DNA of 64,000 nucleotides, from NCBI GenBank assembly GCA_019426215.1, contig CM033406.1:8319146-8383145 (forward strand). Reading direction: 5' to 3'. The DNA comes from Buddleja alternifolia. Taxonomy: Eukaryota > Streptophyta > Magnoliopsida > Lamiales > Scrophulariaceae. Positions within the stretch are counted from its first letter, which is position 1. Every line of letters begins with the position of its first letter. The notes under the pieces are model-generated. The model searched no databases. It was not told the origin of the DNA and saw nothing but the letters and a program-made list of their open reading frames with translations. A program made the translations under genes and the position numbers. Of the stretch, positions 33,777 through 45,140 are shown piece by piece.

Positions 33777-34849
33777 TATTGACATTATAATTGTAATTCA
33801 TATATAAATAAAATTTTAGTCAGAATAAAAATAAATAATCACAGCAAACCAAACTGATTCGGTTTAATTAGGTTTGGGTTTAACCAGACTCAAAGTTTTG
33901 TGTCTGGGTCTTACCCACACGTTGACAGACCTACATGGATGTTTGACATGTGTAATAAGTACCACTCCTTGTTTGCCTTGTATTTATATTTGTTTAACCA
34001 AAATTAAAGCAGAGATAAATAAGGAAATACAATAAGATTTTGAAAAAATCACTATAAATGGATTTTAATTAAATATTGCATAGCTATTAAGCAAAAAAAA
34101 ATTTACAAATCTGAACTTCTTGACTAGTTCTTACAAATTCAATTACAGAACCAGCTTAAGCCAATCCGATATTAATTCTTTGCCTTCAAGCACTTCTTAT
34201 TCCAAAAACATCAAGACTTCTTATCAGCATATACTTTGAAATCCTTATATTTTATTTCATATTCAAGTATGCTATTCATTCATTTCAAAATCAAACTAAC
34301 CTCCTAAAGGGATTATAGGAAATTTTCTTCAAACTCCACAAACCAAAGGACTGAATATTTCAAGATAATTAATTCATAAGTTATCACCTACTGTTAAACA
34401 AATCTTTTGCTATTGGTTGCTGAAAAAATGAGGCAGATTTTTCCCATGATCGAGTTTAAGGCCTCTGAATTGTAGATACAACATCAAAATTTTATGTGAT
34501 TGAACTTCAACTTCAATATATACCTATTAAATGGCGGAACGGGAGTTGAAAATATGACCATGTTAATTATTCCTTTGAAGAAACAAATAACAAAAAAGTG
34601 CATTTCTTTCTGATTGTTTTAATTAGATTTGTAAGGGGGTGGAGTTTAAGAAATAAATAAATAATGGAGATGTGTTATATATGTTTAATTAAGATCCATC
34701 TATTGGGATTTTTTCCAAAATTATTTTACTGCATTTCCTTATTTATCTCTTTTTTAATTTTGGTTAAATAGATATAAATACAAGGCAAACAAGGATTAGT
34801 GCTTATTACACATGTCAAACATCCAAGTTAATAGAATAGAAGATGGAAT

Positions 34850-35010
34850 TGTTAGGATTATTCCCTCCATGCCATAGAGGAATTAAATTAACTAGGTCGT
34901 TTACCTTATGTTGTACAAACTCTTATTTATTAATAAAGGCATTTGTTTTGTTCATAACAATTTTGATGGCATTAATATAAGTATTGAACGAATGAGTCCC
35001 AAGTAATCAA
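34850..35010 (+). repeat. LTR fragment I, first 161 bp
   Basis: TGTTAGGATTATTCCC start and the blocks TGTTGTACAAACT and TATTGAACGAA match the beginning of the solo LTR at 256. It ends abruptly where LTR K starts. It is inserted at the outer end of the fold-back right arm. Confidence 0.75.
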
Positions 35011-35560
35011 TGTTGGGAATCGTTCGAATAGAAACACAGTGAATAAAATTAATTCCCAAATCATGAATCCATTCGATTCATTGTTGATTTCTTGACAGTA
35101 AAAAGGAGATAAATGATTTACCTTTTGAAGCGTGAATCGATCCGTATCAATTTGATGGGAGTAGCAATCCTCGGGAATCCCACCTCTAGATATCACGCGG
35201 AAAAGACCTTTTGAAAAACTCTGATCTCCTCTCTGACAGTTGAAGGTGGCGGCTAGGTCAGAGAGAGGCGAGGGAATTTTCTGTCTTGTTTAATTACTGT
35301 GTGAAGGATGATTCCAAATCACACATTAAGAATTAGTTTAGGTGGAAGAGTTCTTTAAACAAACTCCTACTCTCCTTCAACTATGTGGGCCGATCGACTG
35401 GGCCTGTTAGATTGGCTTACTGGGCTAAGTTCATCTCAGTCCTTAAGCATTTAATTAGTTCCCAATCCAATCCAACTGGATATTATTTAATTACTTAATC
35501 CAATTAATTAATTCAACTAATAAATTAATTCTCATTTGATTTAACTTATGAATTAATAAC
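35011..35560 (-). repeat. LTR fragment K, 3' end of a minus-strand copia LTR
   Basis: Begins on the plus strand with TGTTGGGAATCGTTCG, as do the inner ends of the B and H LTRs. It is interrupted by element D at a target duplication ATAAC; its AT-rich continuation is probably 44045 to about 44090. Confidence 0.68.
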
Positions 35561-37141
35561 TGTTAGGTTAATGTCCTCAAATACCACTAGAGGATTAGAG
35601 AATGAAAGGACATTATTAAATTGTAATTGTTTCTTATTCTTTTAATAAAAAGGCATTTAGTTGTTTACTATTATTGGCATTTATATATTGTAATCATCTA
35701 TAAGTTTATTAACACAAGAGTTAACTCTCTAAGCACCAGAGAAGTTTAATACTTGTGTACTAAAATGGTCTGGAAGTCAATGATTCCCAATTGGGCATTG
35801 AAAATCATGAAAACTTGTATGATGTGAGTTTTGACGAGAAAGGTGTCCGTCAATCACTAGGAAGTAGTGAAGAACTCATATCATAGGTGCACTGATGGAG
35901 ATAGTGACACTCAGACATAACTCGCATCGATTCGGTTACATGAGTTTTCACTCTTTGACAGTCAATGACAGAATTGATTAAATTGTAATAGGTGTGTCTG
36001 AACTTTAGACCTGAAGAGTCGAGTTGAAGATATACTTGTAACATTAGGTTTATCATTAGAGTAGTTAGACCCAATTTACCCTTTGGTGTGTCCAACCTGT
36101 AACTGCAACCTAATGGGCAAGTAGTAGTCTTAACTGATATCCAAGATGAGATTCCTTCCCTCGAAAGTGAACGAGGAAATATTCTATGCATTTATAAGTA
36201 AGTTAGATTTTAAAGTCTTTGGCCAAAGCATTCACTGATCTAGACTTATTATAAATATAGCATAGAGTCAAGTTAGTGAGTTTGACCTAAAACCATGACT
36301 CTCACTTGACTGAGATAAGGAAACGAAGAGTTTGTATTCACCGGTATTTACAATAGGAAAGGTAAAATGATCCAATCATTTCATCTTATTTCGGTTACAA
36401 TGTGGACCACTTGATTGGTTAGGTGGAACCCACATTTAATGAAATCCTCCCATTGCCAAATATAAATGAACCTAAAGAGTCATGCTTAAAAAGGAACAAT
36501 CGATAGAAAATTTGAAATATTTCTTGTGGTAATATTTTAAGTATTGGATGCTTAAAATTAATTAAATGGAATTAATTATCTGAAGAAATAAGTTAATTCA
36601 TTTATTATTTAATTAATATATTATTTCTTGAAGAAATAAAATTAATAAATTACGCCTATCTATTATTTAATTAGATTAATTAATTGGATTGAATTAATTA
36701 ATTAAATAAATGATTGAACCGAGCTCAAACTAGTGCACCAAAAGGTACACCAAGACCGAGTGGGGCGGCCAAGTAGGTCATAAGTTTTATAAAACACTTG
36801 AGCCACAAGAAAGAAATTCCTCCCCCCTCTCTTAGCCTTAGTCGTCGATCACTGTACCAAGCAAGGAGGAGATTTTTCTAATCAAGGTTTTTCGGAAAGA
36901 CAATTTAGAGGCAGCACTTTTGGACTGCTCGGATTACCAAGCAATCAGTCGAACTATTTCGCAAAGAGTTGAAGAAGACGAATTCATGAGTTTCTCCAAC
37001 CACTTCACTACAATGGGTAAAGTTTCAATATCCCTATCATACATATGCGTGATAAAACCCCGAGATTGATCCTGTTATGGAAAAATCCAATAAAATTTTA
37101 AAATACCGTTTTCGCTGCGTTTGGTTAATTTTTCTCCAACA
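35561..37141 (+). repeat. 5' LTR of element D
   Basis: 1581 bp, TGTTAGGTTAATG to CTCCAACA. It carries CTTTGGCCAAAG at 36217-36228. Relative to the 3' LTR it lacks an 80-bp segment at about 36771. Confidence 0.92.
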
Positions 37142-37142
37142 G

Positions 37143-37155
37143 TGGTATAAGAGCC
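37143..37155 (+). other. Primer-binding site of element D
   Basis: TGGTATAAGAGCC, one mismatch to the initiator tRNA-Met site TGGTATCAGAGCC, one base after the LTR. Confidence 0.88.
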
Positions 37156-38830
37156 AAATTGCGGGGTTCGGCGTATGTAATTTATGCATAAATATGTGAT
37201 TAGATGCATGATTTATAGTTTTTTGCGATGCATGATTAATTATGTGGATTTCACATTTTTATGTTGTTGAGGGTTTTATTTATTTTTCGTTCCTTAGAAA
37301 TTAATAAAAGTTGAGTTTTATGTAATTTTATTGTGATAAAAATAAAATTGCAACTTTCAGCACTGAGACGCTGTTGTACGCACACAGATTGGGTTGTCTG
37401 TGCACACAACAGCTTGATGGGCTCGCACACTCGGCAACTGGGCTGTCCAGAAAGATGCGCGGACCATCGTCCTGATAATCTAGGCTTGAGCGTGTGTTTT
37501 ATAACAGACGGGTCGAATTTAATGCAAAAATAAATAATATAGTTTATTTAATAAAATAATTTTAATTTCATCTAATCTAATGTTAATTAAAGTTGGACTT
37601 TGAATTAAATTGGATTTTTCTATTGTGAAATTAATTTCAATGAACTTGGAGACTAATTTTTATTAAAATTAGATTTTAATATGAAATTAATTGAAGTTTA
37701 TTAAAATTGAATTTTCTAATAGAATAAAACAAATTTAATTTCCTCGAGAATATTTAAACAATGATTAAATTTGGAATTTAATTAGAAATTAACATATATA
37801 TTTTTTGTGTATTATGTGATATATCATGTTCGACATGTTATGTGATGAGAGACATGATTCATGGACTTAGACTCGTTTTTAATTAGTATTTTATTTTCGA
37901 TGGGTTGTAAAGGCCATTTTGAGCCCATTTTTATTTTCTTTCTATAGAAAATTTGTATAGGTTGCTTATATTAAAATGTAATAGTTAGAAATAGAATAGG
38001 CCCAAAGGAGAAATCCAAGTCGAGCCAAGGAGATACAAGAAGGAGTTTTGGAAGCTTTAGTGTAGTTTTCTTTAATTAGCGATTGAGACATTGGCTTGTC
38101 TCAATCTAGGATTAAAGTCCATGAATTGTGTGTTGTTAGCTTTCTAGGATTTCTTTCATTTATAGTTAATTCATGTTTGTATGGTTAGTATAAAATGGAT
38201 TAATGTGCAAATTGAGACCTAATAAATTTAAATTCTCCCACTTTGAAAAATTATTAAGTTGGTAAAGGGTACTAGGTATCCTGTCCTCCACTGAATTTAG
38301 GAGAAATTAAAATAATATTTAATATATAATATCGTCCCTAAGCAATGGGGGTTATATATTGAAATATATTTTAAATTTTTCTAAGTTCATAAAATGCCAT
38401 TAGTCGAAACAAATTTTACCCCACATACCAGCAAAAGGTTGCAAGGTGAAATTCAATTGCTAGACTAATAGATAGTCATTGGGTTAACTTAAATTATTTA
38501 TAAATCAATAAGATCGTTAAAAGGTTGGGAGTTGATGAATAATGGACAAGTGATTGAATCATCCATTTGATGGGTTAATATTGGACATCACTTTAATAGA
38601 TTAATTAGGCCACATACTAGCAAAAGGTTATAACCTATTAATCTAGTTCAAGAAATCAATCACCACTACAAAGCCTTCCAACGACGACTTCTGAATTCCA
38701 CAGTGGGAGTGTGGATTTTCAGAAAATGTAGTGGGAGCCAAGTTTATTTTGAAAGTCCTTAATTCAAACTTGGAACAACAATTATAATAAAATCTAATAA
38801 GTCTTTCTTCTTTTCTGCAGTTATTAGCTT
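37156..38830 (+). other. Long untranslated leader of element D
   Basis: About 1.7 kb, AT-rich, no coding sequence. It contains three copies of a short motif ending AAAGGTT (38421-38446, 38511-38530, 38610-38634), which correspond to the motif found in the leaders of B and H. A moderately GC-rich block lies at about 37360-37480, close to the primer site as in B and H. Confidence 0.68.
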
Positions 38831-39663
38831 ATTATCTCTGTCACATTGCCTCTCAAAACCTTATCTAATTTGATATAAAGATACACATTGACTGGACCAA
38901 ATTACATAGAATGACTCACAAACTTGAGGATGGTCCTAAGAAGTGAGTCGATTGAGTAGGTGCTAAAACTCAAACATCCTCTTGTACCAAGTATTTTAGA
39001 GGATGAAAGAGTTCAAATTTCCTACATAGACTGGGACTGTGATAATCATCAAGTTAGAGGATACATGTTAAGCTCAATGTGCAGTGAGTAGCAAAGCTCT
39101 CATGAAAAGATGGAAAGTGCAAGGGACATACTACTCCATATTGACTCAATGTTTGGAGAGAACGGTAAGATCGTTCGGTATTTGATATTGAAAGAACTCT
39201 TCAGAACAAGAATGAGGGAACATGAGAATGTGGGAGATCATGTACTAAAATGATGACCTTGATTGAAAAGTTAAAATATTTAGACTACTATATGGATCTT
39301 CACATTCAAGTTGACCTCATACTGCAGTCGCTTCTTGATTCCTTTTACTATTTCTTTATGAACTTTGATATGAATGATATCGAGGGTTCATTAGCTGGGC
39401 TAACGACCATACTCGAAATTGTTCAAAGACAAATAAGGAGGAATAGAAAAGGTAATACAATTTCCATTCCTAAGAATGTACCATTGGATGTCTACAAGTA
39501 TGGGAAAGAAAAGGGAAAAATGGAAGTACCCATGAAAGCTCGAAGAGAAATAGAAAACAAGAAAAGAAAGAACAAGAAGCGTAAAAAAGTGCTTAGAGAA
39601 ACGAGTAGGTGCCTTTTCTGTTGTGAGTCGGGCCACTGGAGAAGGGAATGTCCTAACCATATC
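38831..39663 (+). pseudogene. Element D gag
   Basis: Degenerate start region (frameshifted remains of the LTGPNY-W motif near 38890). Open part from 39250 covers the helical capsid region (MTLIEKLKYLDYYM, LILQSLLDSFYYFFMNFD), a Lys/Arg-rich stretch and an intact CCHC zinc knuckle CLFCCESGHWRRECP near 39610-39650. Frameshifts and stops before 39250 prevent a complete protein. Confidence 0.82.
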
Positions 39664-42600
39664 AAGACTACAGGCATGGAACATTTTGTTTTAGAAACCA
39701 ATTATTTTATAACTGTATTTTCCACCTCATGGATACTTGATTCTAGAGCTAGTGCTCACGTTTGTTTATTGAACCAGGATCCAGAGCGACGTAGGAAGTT
39801 GGAGCATGGAGAGGTGCTGATCAGTGTTGGTAGCGAGGAAAGTGTCGCGGCTTCTCACATTAGATCAACTTTTTTATGTTTATCATCTGGACATGTTTTA
39901 AATTTAGAGGATGTTTTAGTTTTGCCCAACAGGCTTAAGAACATTATTTCAATTCCTATGTTGGTTAGGAATAATTATGTTTTTCATTTCATTGACAGTA
40001 CTGGGCAGCATTTTATTTAATGATAATATTGTTGACACTACTACTTTAGTCAATGACCTCTATTATTTAAACATGCAAAATGAATTTGTTGCAAATGTTA
40101 TCTCAAAGAAGTGTGGTAGGCAAGTACCTAACCTAAGCTTAAAGTAGTTTTGCCCAACAGGCTTAAGAACATTATTTCAATTCCTATGTTGGTTAGGAAT
40201 AATTATGTTTTTAATTTCATTGACAGTACTGACAGCATTTTATTTAATGATAATATTGTTGGCACTGCTACTTTAATCAATGGTCTCTATTATTTAAACA
40301 TGCAAAATGAATTTGTTGCAAATTTTATCTCAAAGAAACGTGGTAGGCAAGGACCTAACCTAAGCTTAAAGTGGCATCTTAGACTAGGCCATGGAGGCAA
40401 GCAAAAGATACATAAGATGGAGAAAGATGGGTTAATTGACCCATTAGGATAGGATCCCTATCCAACTTGTGAATCTTGCCTCAAAGGAAAAATGGCTAGA
40501 TCTCCCTTCACCCGGACTTTTGAAAGAGTCACTGAAGTATTAGCACTTATGCACACCGAGGTTTACGGACCATTTGGAGAAATGGCTCGTGGTGGTTTTC
40601 ACTATTTCATTACTTTCACTGATGATCTTTCAAGGTATGGTCTTGTGTATTTAATGAAATATAAGTCTGAATCATTTGAAAAGTTCAAAGAATTTAAGGC
40701 TTTAGTGGAAAATTAAACTAGACATCATATAAAAACACTACGATCAGATCGTGGAGGTGAATATATGAGTGATGAGTTCCTAAAGGAACATGGGATAGTA
40801 TTGCCACTCACACCACCAGTGACTCCACAACTAAATGGGGTAGCAGAGCACATAAATCGAACTCTTTTGGACATGGTTCGATCTATGCTCAGCTACACTG
40901 ATCTACCCATTTTATTGCGGGGACATGTCCTCCTTACGGCTGTTCATATCTTGAATAGATGTCCTTCCAAATCCGTTCCTAAGACCCCATATGAGATATG
41001 GAGAAATAGAAAACCAAACCCTAAATATATTAGGGTTTGGGGATGCCCTTCCTATATCAAGAAGACAAAGGCAGAGAAATTGGAAGCTAGGTCCCTTACA
41101 GGACGTTTTATCGATTTTTCAGAGGATTTTACGGGATACCTATTCTATATGTAAGATGATCAAAGGATCATTGTTGCACTGCAAGCGTACTTTCTTGAAG
41201 ATGATTTTATTCAAGAAGGTGGTGCAGGTAGAAAGATTGTTATCGATGAATAGGATGAAGCACCCAGGGAGACAACTATTCAAGAGACACATACTGAACT
41301 TGATGAAACACAACCAACATTGAGAAGATTTGGTAGAGTGCCACATCAACCTAATAGGTACTAAGGGTACCTGCTACAAGAGGAACCGGATGTCCACACT
41401 ATAGCAGTGGGAGTTCATGGGGATAACCCTTCTACTTATAATTAAGCAATGATGGAGATCGACTTTGCAAAGTGGCAAGAAGCTATACAAGCAGAGATAA
41501 ACTCAATGCATTTCAACTAGGTCTGGACTCTAGTGGATCATCCCAAGGGTATTGCACCTATATGGTGCAAGTGGATCTATAAGAGAAAGGTAAGCCCAGA
41601 CGGAAAAGTTGACACATACAAGGCATGGTTTGTAGCAAAAGATTATAGTCAAAAGGAAGGAATTGACTATTAAGAGATCTTTTCACATGTGGCAATGATC
41701 AAGTCTATTCGAATTCTGCTCCCAATAGCTGCACGCTTGGATAATGAGATATGGAAAATGGATGCGAAGACGGCTTTACTGAATGGATTCCTCGAAGAGG
41801 ATATCTATATGGATCAGCCTAAAGGTTTCACATCTGGGTCTGGTACTCATAAGGTGTGCAAACTTAATAAATCCATTTATGGACTTAAGTAAGCCTCTAG
41901 GAGTTGGAATCTTCATTATGATGAAGTTGTCAAAGGATTTGACTTTGTTAAGAACGAAGATGAACCATGTGTTTACAAGAAGGTTAGTGGGAGCAAAATC
42001 ACTTTCCTGGTCATATATGTGGATGACATTCTACTCATAGAAAATGATGTAGGAATGCTCACATCAGTCAAAATGTGGCTTTCAAATACATTTTCCATGA
42101 AAGGCTTGGTAGAAGCGACCTATATTCTCAGAATTCGTATTTACAGTGATAGAACAAACAGAATGATAGAACTTTTTCAAGCCCTTTACTAAGAGAAGGT
42201 TCTAAAGATATTTAGGATGGAAGACTCTAAGAAAGGTTTCTTTCCCATGAGACATGGGGTGCACCTTTCAAAGTCTCTATCTCCTCAAAGTGAGGAAAAT
42301 AGGAAATAAATGAGTCCGGTGCCTTATACTTCTGCATTGGGTAGTTTGATGTATGTCATGTTATGCACACGGTTTGACATAGCCTACGTAGTGAGCGTGG
42401 TAAGTCGTTTATAGGCTAACCTGGGAAGAGAACACTGGACCACTGTAAAAATATCCTCAAGTATCTGAAGAGAACTAAGAATATGGTCCTAACATATGGA
42501 CATGGAGATTTGAAGGTGGATGGATATACTGACTCAAATTTCCAATCTGATGTAGATGGTTGAAAATCCACTTCAGGGCTTATATTCACACTCAATGGTG

Positions 42601-43001
42601 GAGCGGTAACTTGGAAAAGTTTCAAGCAAAGCACAACTGCTGATTCCACCATTGAAGCAGACTATGTAGCAGCGTCTGAGGCTGCTAAAGAGGGTGTTTG
42701 GATTAGGAAGTTTCTTGGAGAACTTCAAGTGGTCCCTAGTGTAGAGCTGCCATTGCCACTTTATTGTGACAATAATGGGGTTATTGCACAAGCAAAAGAA
42801 CCAAGGTCTCACAACAAATCCAAGCACATAGAGAGGAGATATCACATAATAAGAGAAATCATTGGAAGAGGCGAGATAGCTATTCAGAGAGTAAATTCAG
42901 TAGACAATGTCACTGATCCATTGACCAAGCCTTTGACACAGGCAGTGTTGGATCGATATCTTGAAAAGATGGGTATTAAATACCATAGTGATTGCCATTG
43001 A
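39664..43001 (+). pseudogene. Element D pol (protease, integrase, RT, RNase H)
   Basis: Protease motif reads WILDSRASAHVC (glycine of DSGAS replaced by arginine). Then a 228-bp tandem duplication, the integrase zinc region HLRLGHGGKQKIHKMEK, core LRSDRGGEYMSDE and GVAEHINRTLLDM, RT with MDAKTALLNGFLEEDIYMDQ and an intact YVDD box near 42015, and RNase H ending KYHSDCH at 43001. Stops occur at about 40450, 40714, 41154, 41672, 41890, 42190, 42307 and 42412; several look like CAA-to-TAA changes. Non-functional. Confidence 0.9.
39918..40373 (+). repeat. 228-bp in-phase tandem duplication in element D pol
   Basis: Two adjacent copies, each beginning AGTTTTGCCCAACAGG (39918 and 40146), in the stretch between protease and integrase. 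228 is a multiple of 3. The first copy has an extra base (CTGGGCAGC versus CTGACAGC) which causes the stop at about 40018. Confidence 0.92.
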
Positions 43002-43005
43002 GTCT

Positions 43006-43015
43006 AAGTGGGAGA
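43006..43015 (+). other. Polypurine tract of element D
   Basis: AAGTGGGAGA, followed not by TGTTAGG but directly by internal LTR sequence TTATAAGTAAG. Confidence 0.82.
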
Positions 43016-44039
43016 TTATAAGTAAGTTAGATTTTAAAGTCTTTGGCCAAAGCATTCACTGATCTAGACTTATTATAAATATAGCATAGAGTCAAGTTAG
43101 TGAGTTTGACCTAAAACCATGACTCTCACTTGACTGAGATAAGGAAACGAAGAGTTTGTATTCAACGGTATTTACAATAGGAAAGGTAAAATGATCCAAT
43201 CATTTCATCTTATTTCGGTTACAATGTGGACCACTTGATTGGTTAGGTGGAACCCACATTCAATGAAATCCTCCCATTTCCAAATATAAATGAACCTAAA
43301 GAGTCATGCTTAAAAAGGAACAATCGATAGAAAATTTGAAATATTTCTTGTGGTAATATTTTAAGTATTGGATGCTTAAAATTAATCAAATGGAATTAAT
43401 TATTTGAAGAAATAAGTTAATTCATTTATTATTTAATTAATATATTATTTCTTGAAGAAATAAAATTAATTAATTACGCCTATCTATTATTTAATTAGAT
43501 TAATTAATTGGATTGAATTAATTAATTAAATAAATGATTGAACCGAGCTCAAACTAGTGCACCAAAAGGTACACCAAGACCGAGTAGGGCGGCCAAGTAG
43601 GCGTCCACTCTGGGCTTCTTAAGCCCAAGATTATAACTTAAGTGATATAAATATATCACATTAGTTAATACCTAGGTCATAAGTTTTATAAAACACTTGA
43701 GCCACAAGAAAGAAATTCCTCCCCCCTCTCTTAGCCTTAGCGGTCGGTCACTGTACCAAGCAAGGAGTTGATTTTTCTGATCAAGGTTTTCCGGAGAGAC
43801 AATTTAGAGGCAGCACTTTTGGACTGCTCGGATTACCAAGCAATCAGCCGAACTATTTCGCAAAGAGTTGAAGAAGACGAATTCATGAGTTTCTCCAACC
43901 ACTTCACTACAACGGGTAAAGTTTCAATATCCCTATCATACATACGCGTGATAAAACCCCGGGTTTGATCCTGTTATGGAAAAATCCAATAAAATTTTAA
44001 AATTCCGTTTCCGCTGCGTTTGGTTAATTTTCTCCAACA
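43016..44039 (+). repeat. 3' LTR of element D, 5'-truncated
   Basis: Corresponds to 36192-37141 of the 5' LTR plus about 80 bp absent there (about 43601-43680). The first 631 bp are missing. It ends CTCCAACA followed by the target repeat ATAAC. Palindrome CTTTGGCCAAAG at 43041-43052. Confidence 0.92.
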
Positions 44040-44289
44040 ATAACTTAATTAAATATTATTTAATCTAATTAAATAACTTGATTAAGTTAGTTCATCCTTT
44101 CACTCTTAATGAAATTACCAAAGTATCCTTTACTATGTAAATAACAATATGTCCCATCTTTTCCATATAGCTCTGTAAACACATACACCACTGACGATTA
44201 AGCATGCACAATGAATGTGAATCACGACCTATAAACATAAGTTCCAAGTCTTGCATTTTTTTGAAAGTATAATCAAGAAGGACTACATA

Positions 44290-45140
44290 TATGTGCGGGA
44301 AGCCTATACTGGTAGTGCGAGCTAACACGAGGTGTACAAGCTCCTATAGGATCAATCTTTGGATTGTAGTTAGCTTTCTGAAGCTGGAACTTATGGTTTA
44401 ATGAGATCATAAGAAAATACAAAGACATTGACGAATGGCTGAGAGCCAAGTGTGAACATATAGGTTAGTGGGAGGGTGGCTAAACTTATTAGAGAAAGAT
44501 ATTTCAACTCGATTCTCCATAAGTACATGGGAGAAAATCCTGATACTTGATGTAAGGATTCATTGAAGTGAGGCATTAAAGTGCTGGATTCTCCCATTGC
44601 AAGTACATGATGTGTATGTTGAAAGGATTCAACGTGGAAATACAGTCTTGGAGAATTTGAAATGAAGAGTCATGAAAACTCTAGTTTTTAGGTTGTGGAA
44701 TTAAAAGTCGAAGCTGGATTTTGAATTTACACTCAACGACAAATAGAGTTGTAGACAATCTCTTTGTGAGAGACCACAACTTAGTCCACCATGAAGGTTG
44801 AGTGAATTGCCTAAAGAGAGGAAATGGAAAAGATTGTTTGGATGAACGAATATGTTTCGTTCAAGGATCAAACCATCATAGATCAAGTACTATGGTAATG
44901 TGACATTCGATGGTGCTTAAGCCCTTGAAAAGAGTGAAAGGTCTTACTTATGGTCCTGACAAACTTTCAGTGAAAGTATTTGATCTGAGAGATCATCTAT
45001 CAGAGGCGACGTTCAAGTGGAATGAATCAACTCGACGAAAACATGGCAAAACCCTTTCACCAAACCCTTGAGTACTAGCTGTGTTCAATAATGGCTCCTG
45101 AAATATGGGCTTGTGTGGGAATATAAAAAGTAGGCTCTAG
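44290..45140 (+). pseudogene. Decayed copia pol remnant (element E)
   Basis: Nucleotide-level resemblance to copia RT around the IYGLKQASRSWN motif (about 44330-44420) and to the RNase H end: bases near 44980-45075 match the LIREIIGRG ... ENVADPLTKPL region with frame changes. No open frame survives. It is followed by the polypurine tract (GGCAAGTGGGAGAT, ending about 45154) and LTR E, so it is the 3' end of a plus-strand element. The stretch 44091-44289 shows no recognisable gene. Confidence 0.65.

Larger units (their letters stand above)
32262..33933. mobile_element. Non-autonomous hAT-type transposon
   Basis: Begins TAGGTCTGTTAATGGG and ends with the inverted CGTTGACAGACCTA; further subterminal similarity (ACCCAGAC/ACACAAAA) extends about 60 bp. 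Flanked by 8-bp repeats CTTGGATG (32254-32261) and CATGGATG (33934-33941), one mismatch, the size typical of hAT. The inverted arm of the host element keeps the unoccupied site. The interior has a GC-rich block with repeated CGAGAAAACTCGGC-like units (32560-32770), a TA repeat, a G run (33527-33548) and a CA-rich stretch (33580-33776). No transposase is encoded. Confidence 0.82.
32233..34849. mobile_element. Fold-back (inverted-repeat) element with arms of ~160 bp
   Basis: The sequence 32233-32261 plus 33942-34085 is matched in inverted orientation by about 34690-34849. Shared blocks include TTTGACATGTGTAATAAG, CTTGTTTGCCTTGTATTTAT and AGAGATAAATAAGGAAAT. The loop (about 34086-34690) has no gene. 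The left arm is split by the hAT-like element at 32262-33933; the right arm ends where LTR I begins. Its superfamily and outer ends are unclear because later insertions obscure the right border. Confidence 0.75.
35561..44039 (+). mobile_element. Ty1/copia element D, complete insertion
   Basis: 8.5-kb plus-strand element with exact target duplication ATAAC at 35556-35560 and 44040-44044. Order: 5' LTR, primer site, 1.7-kb leader, gag, protease, integrase, RT, RNase H, polypurine tract, and a 3' LTR lacking its first 631 bp. LTR parts present in both copies look about 97% alike by eye, yet gag-pol has many stops and frameshifts. Confidence 0.92.

Noticed and set aside
43768..43968. 66-codon frame at the end of the 3' LTR of element D
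   Set aside because: It lies in the LTR leader region and the equivalent in the 5' LTR is not a recognisable protein.
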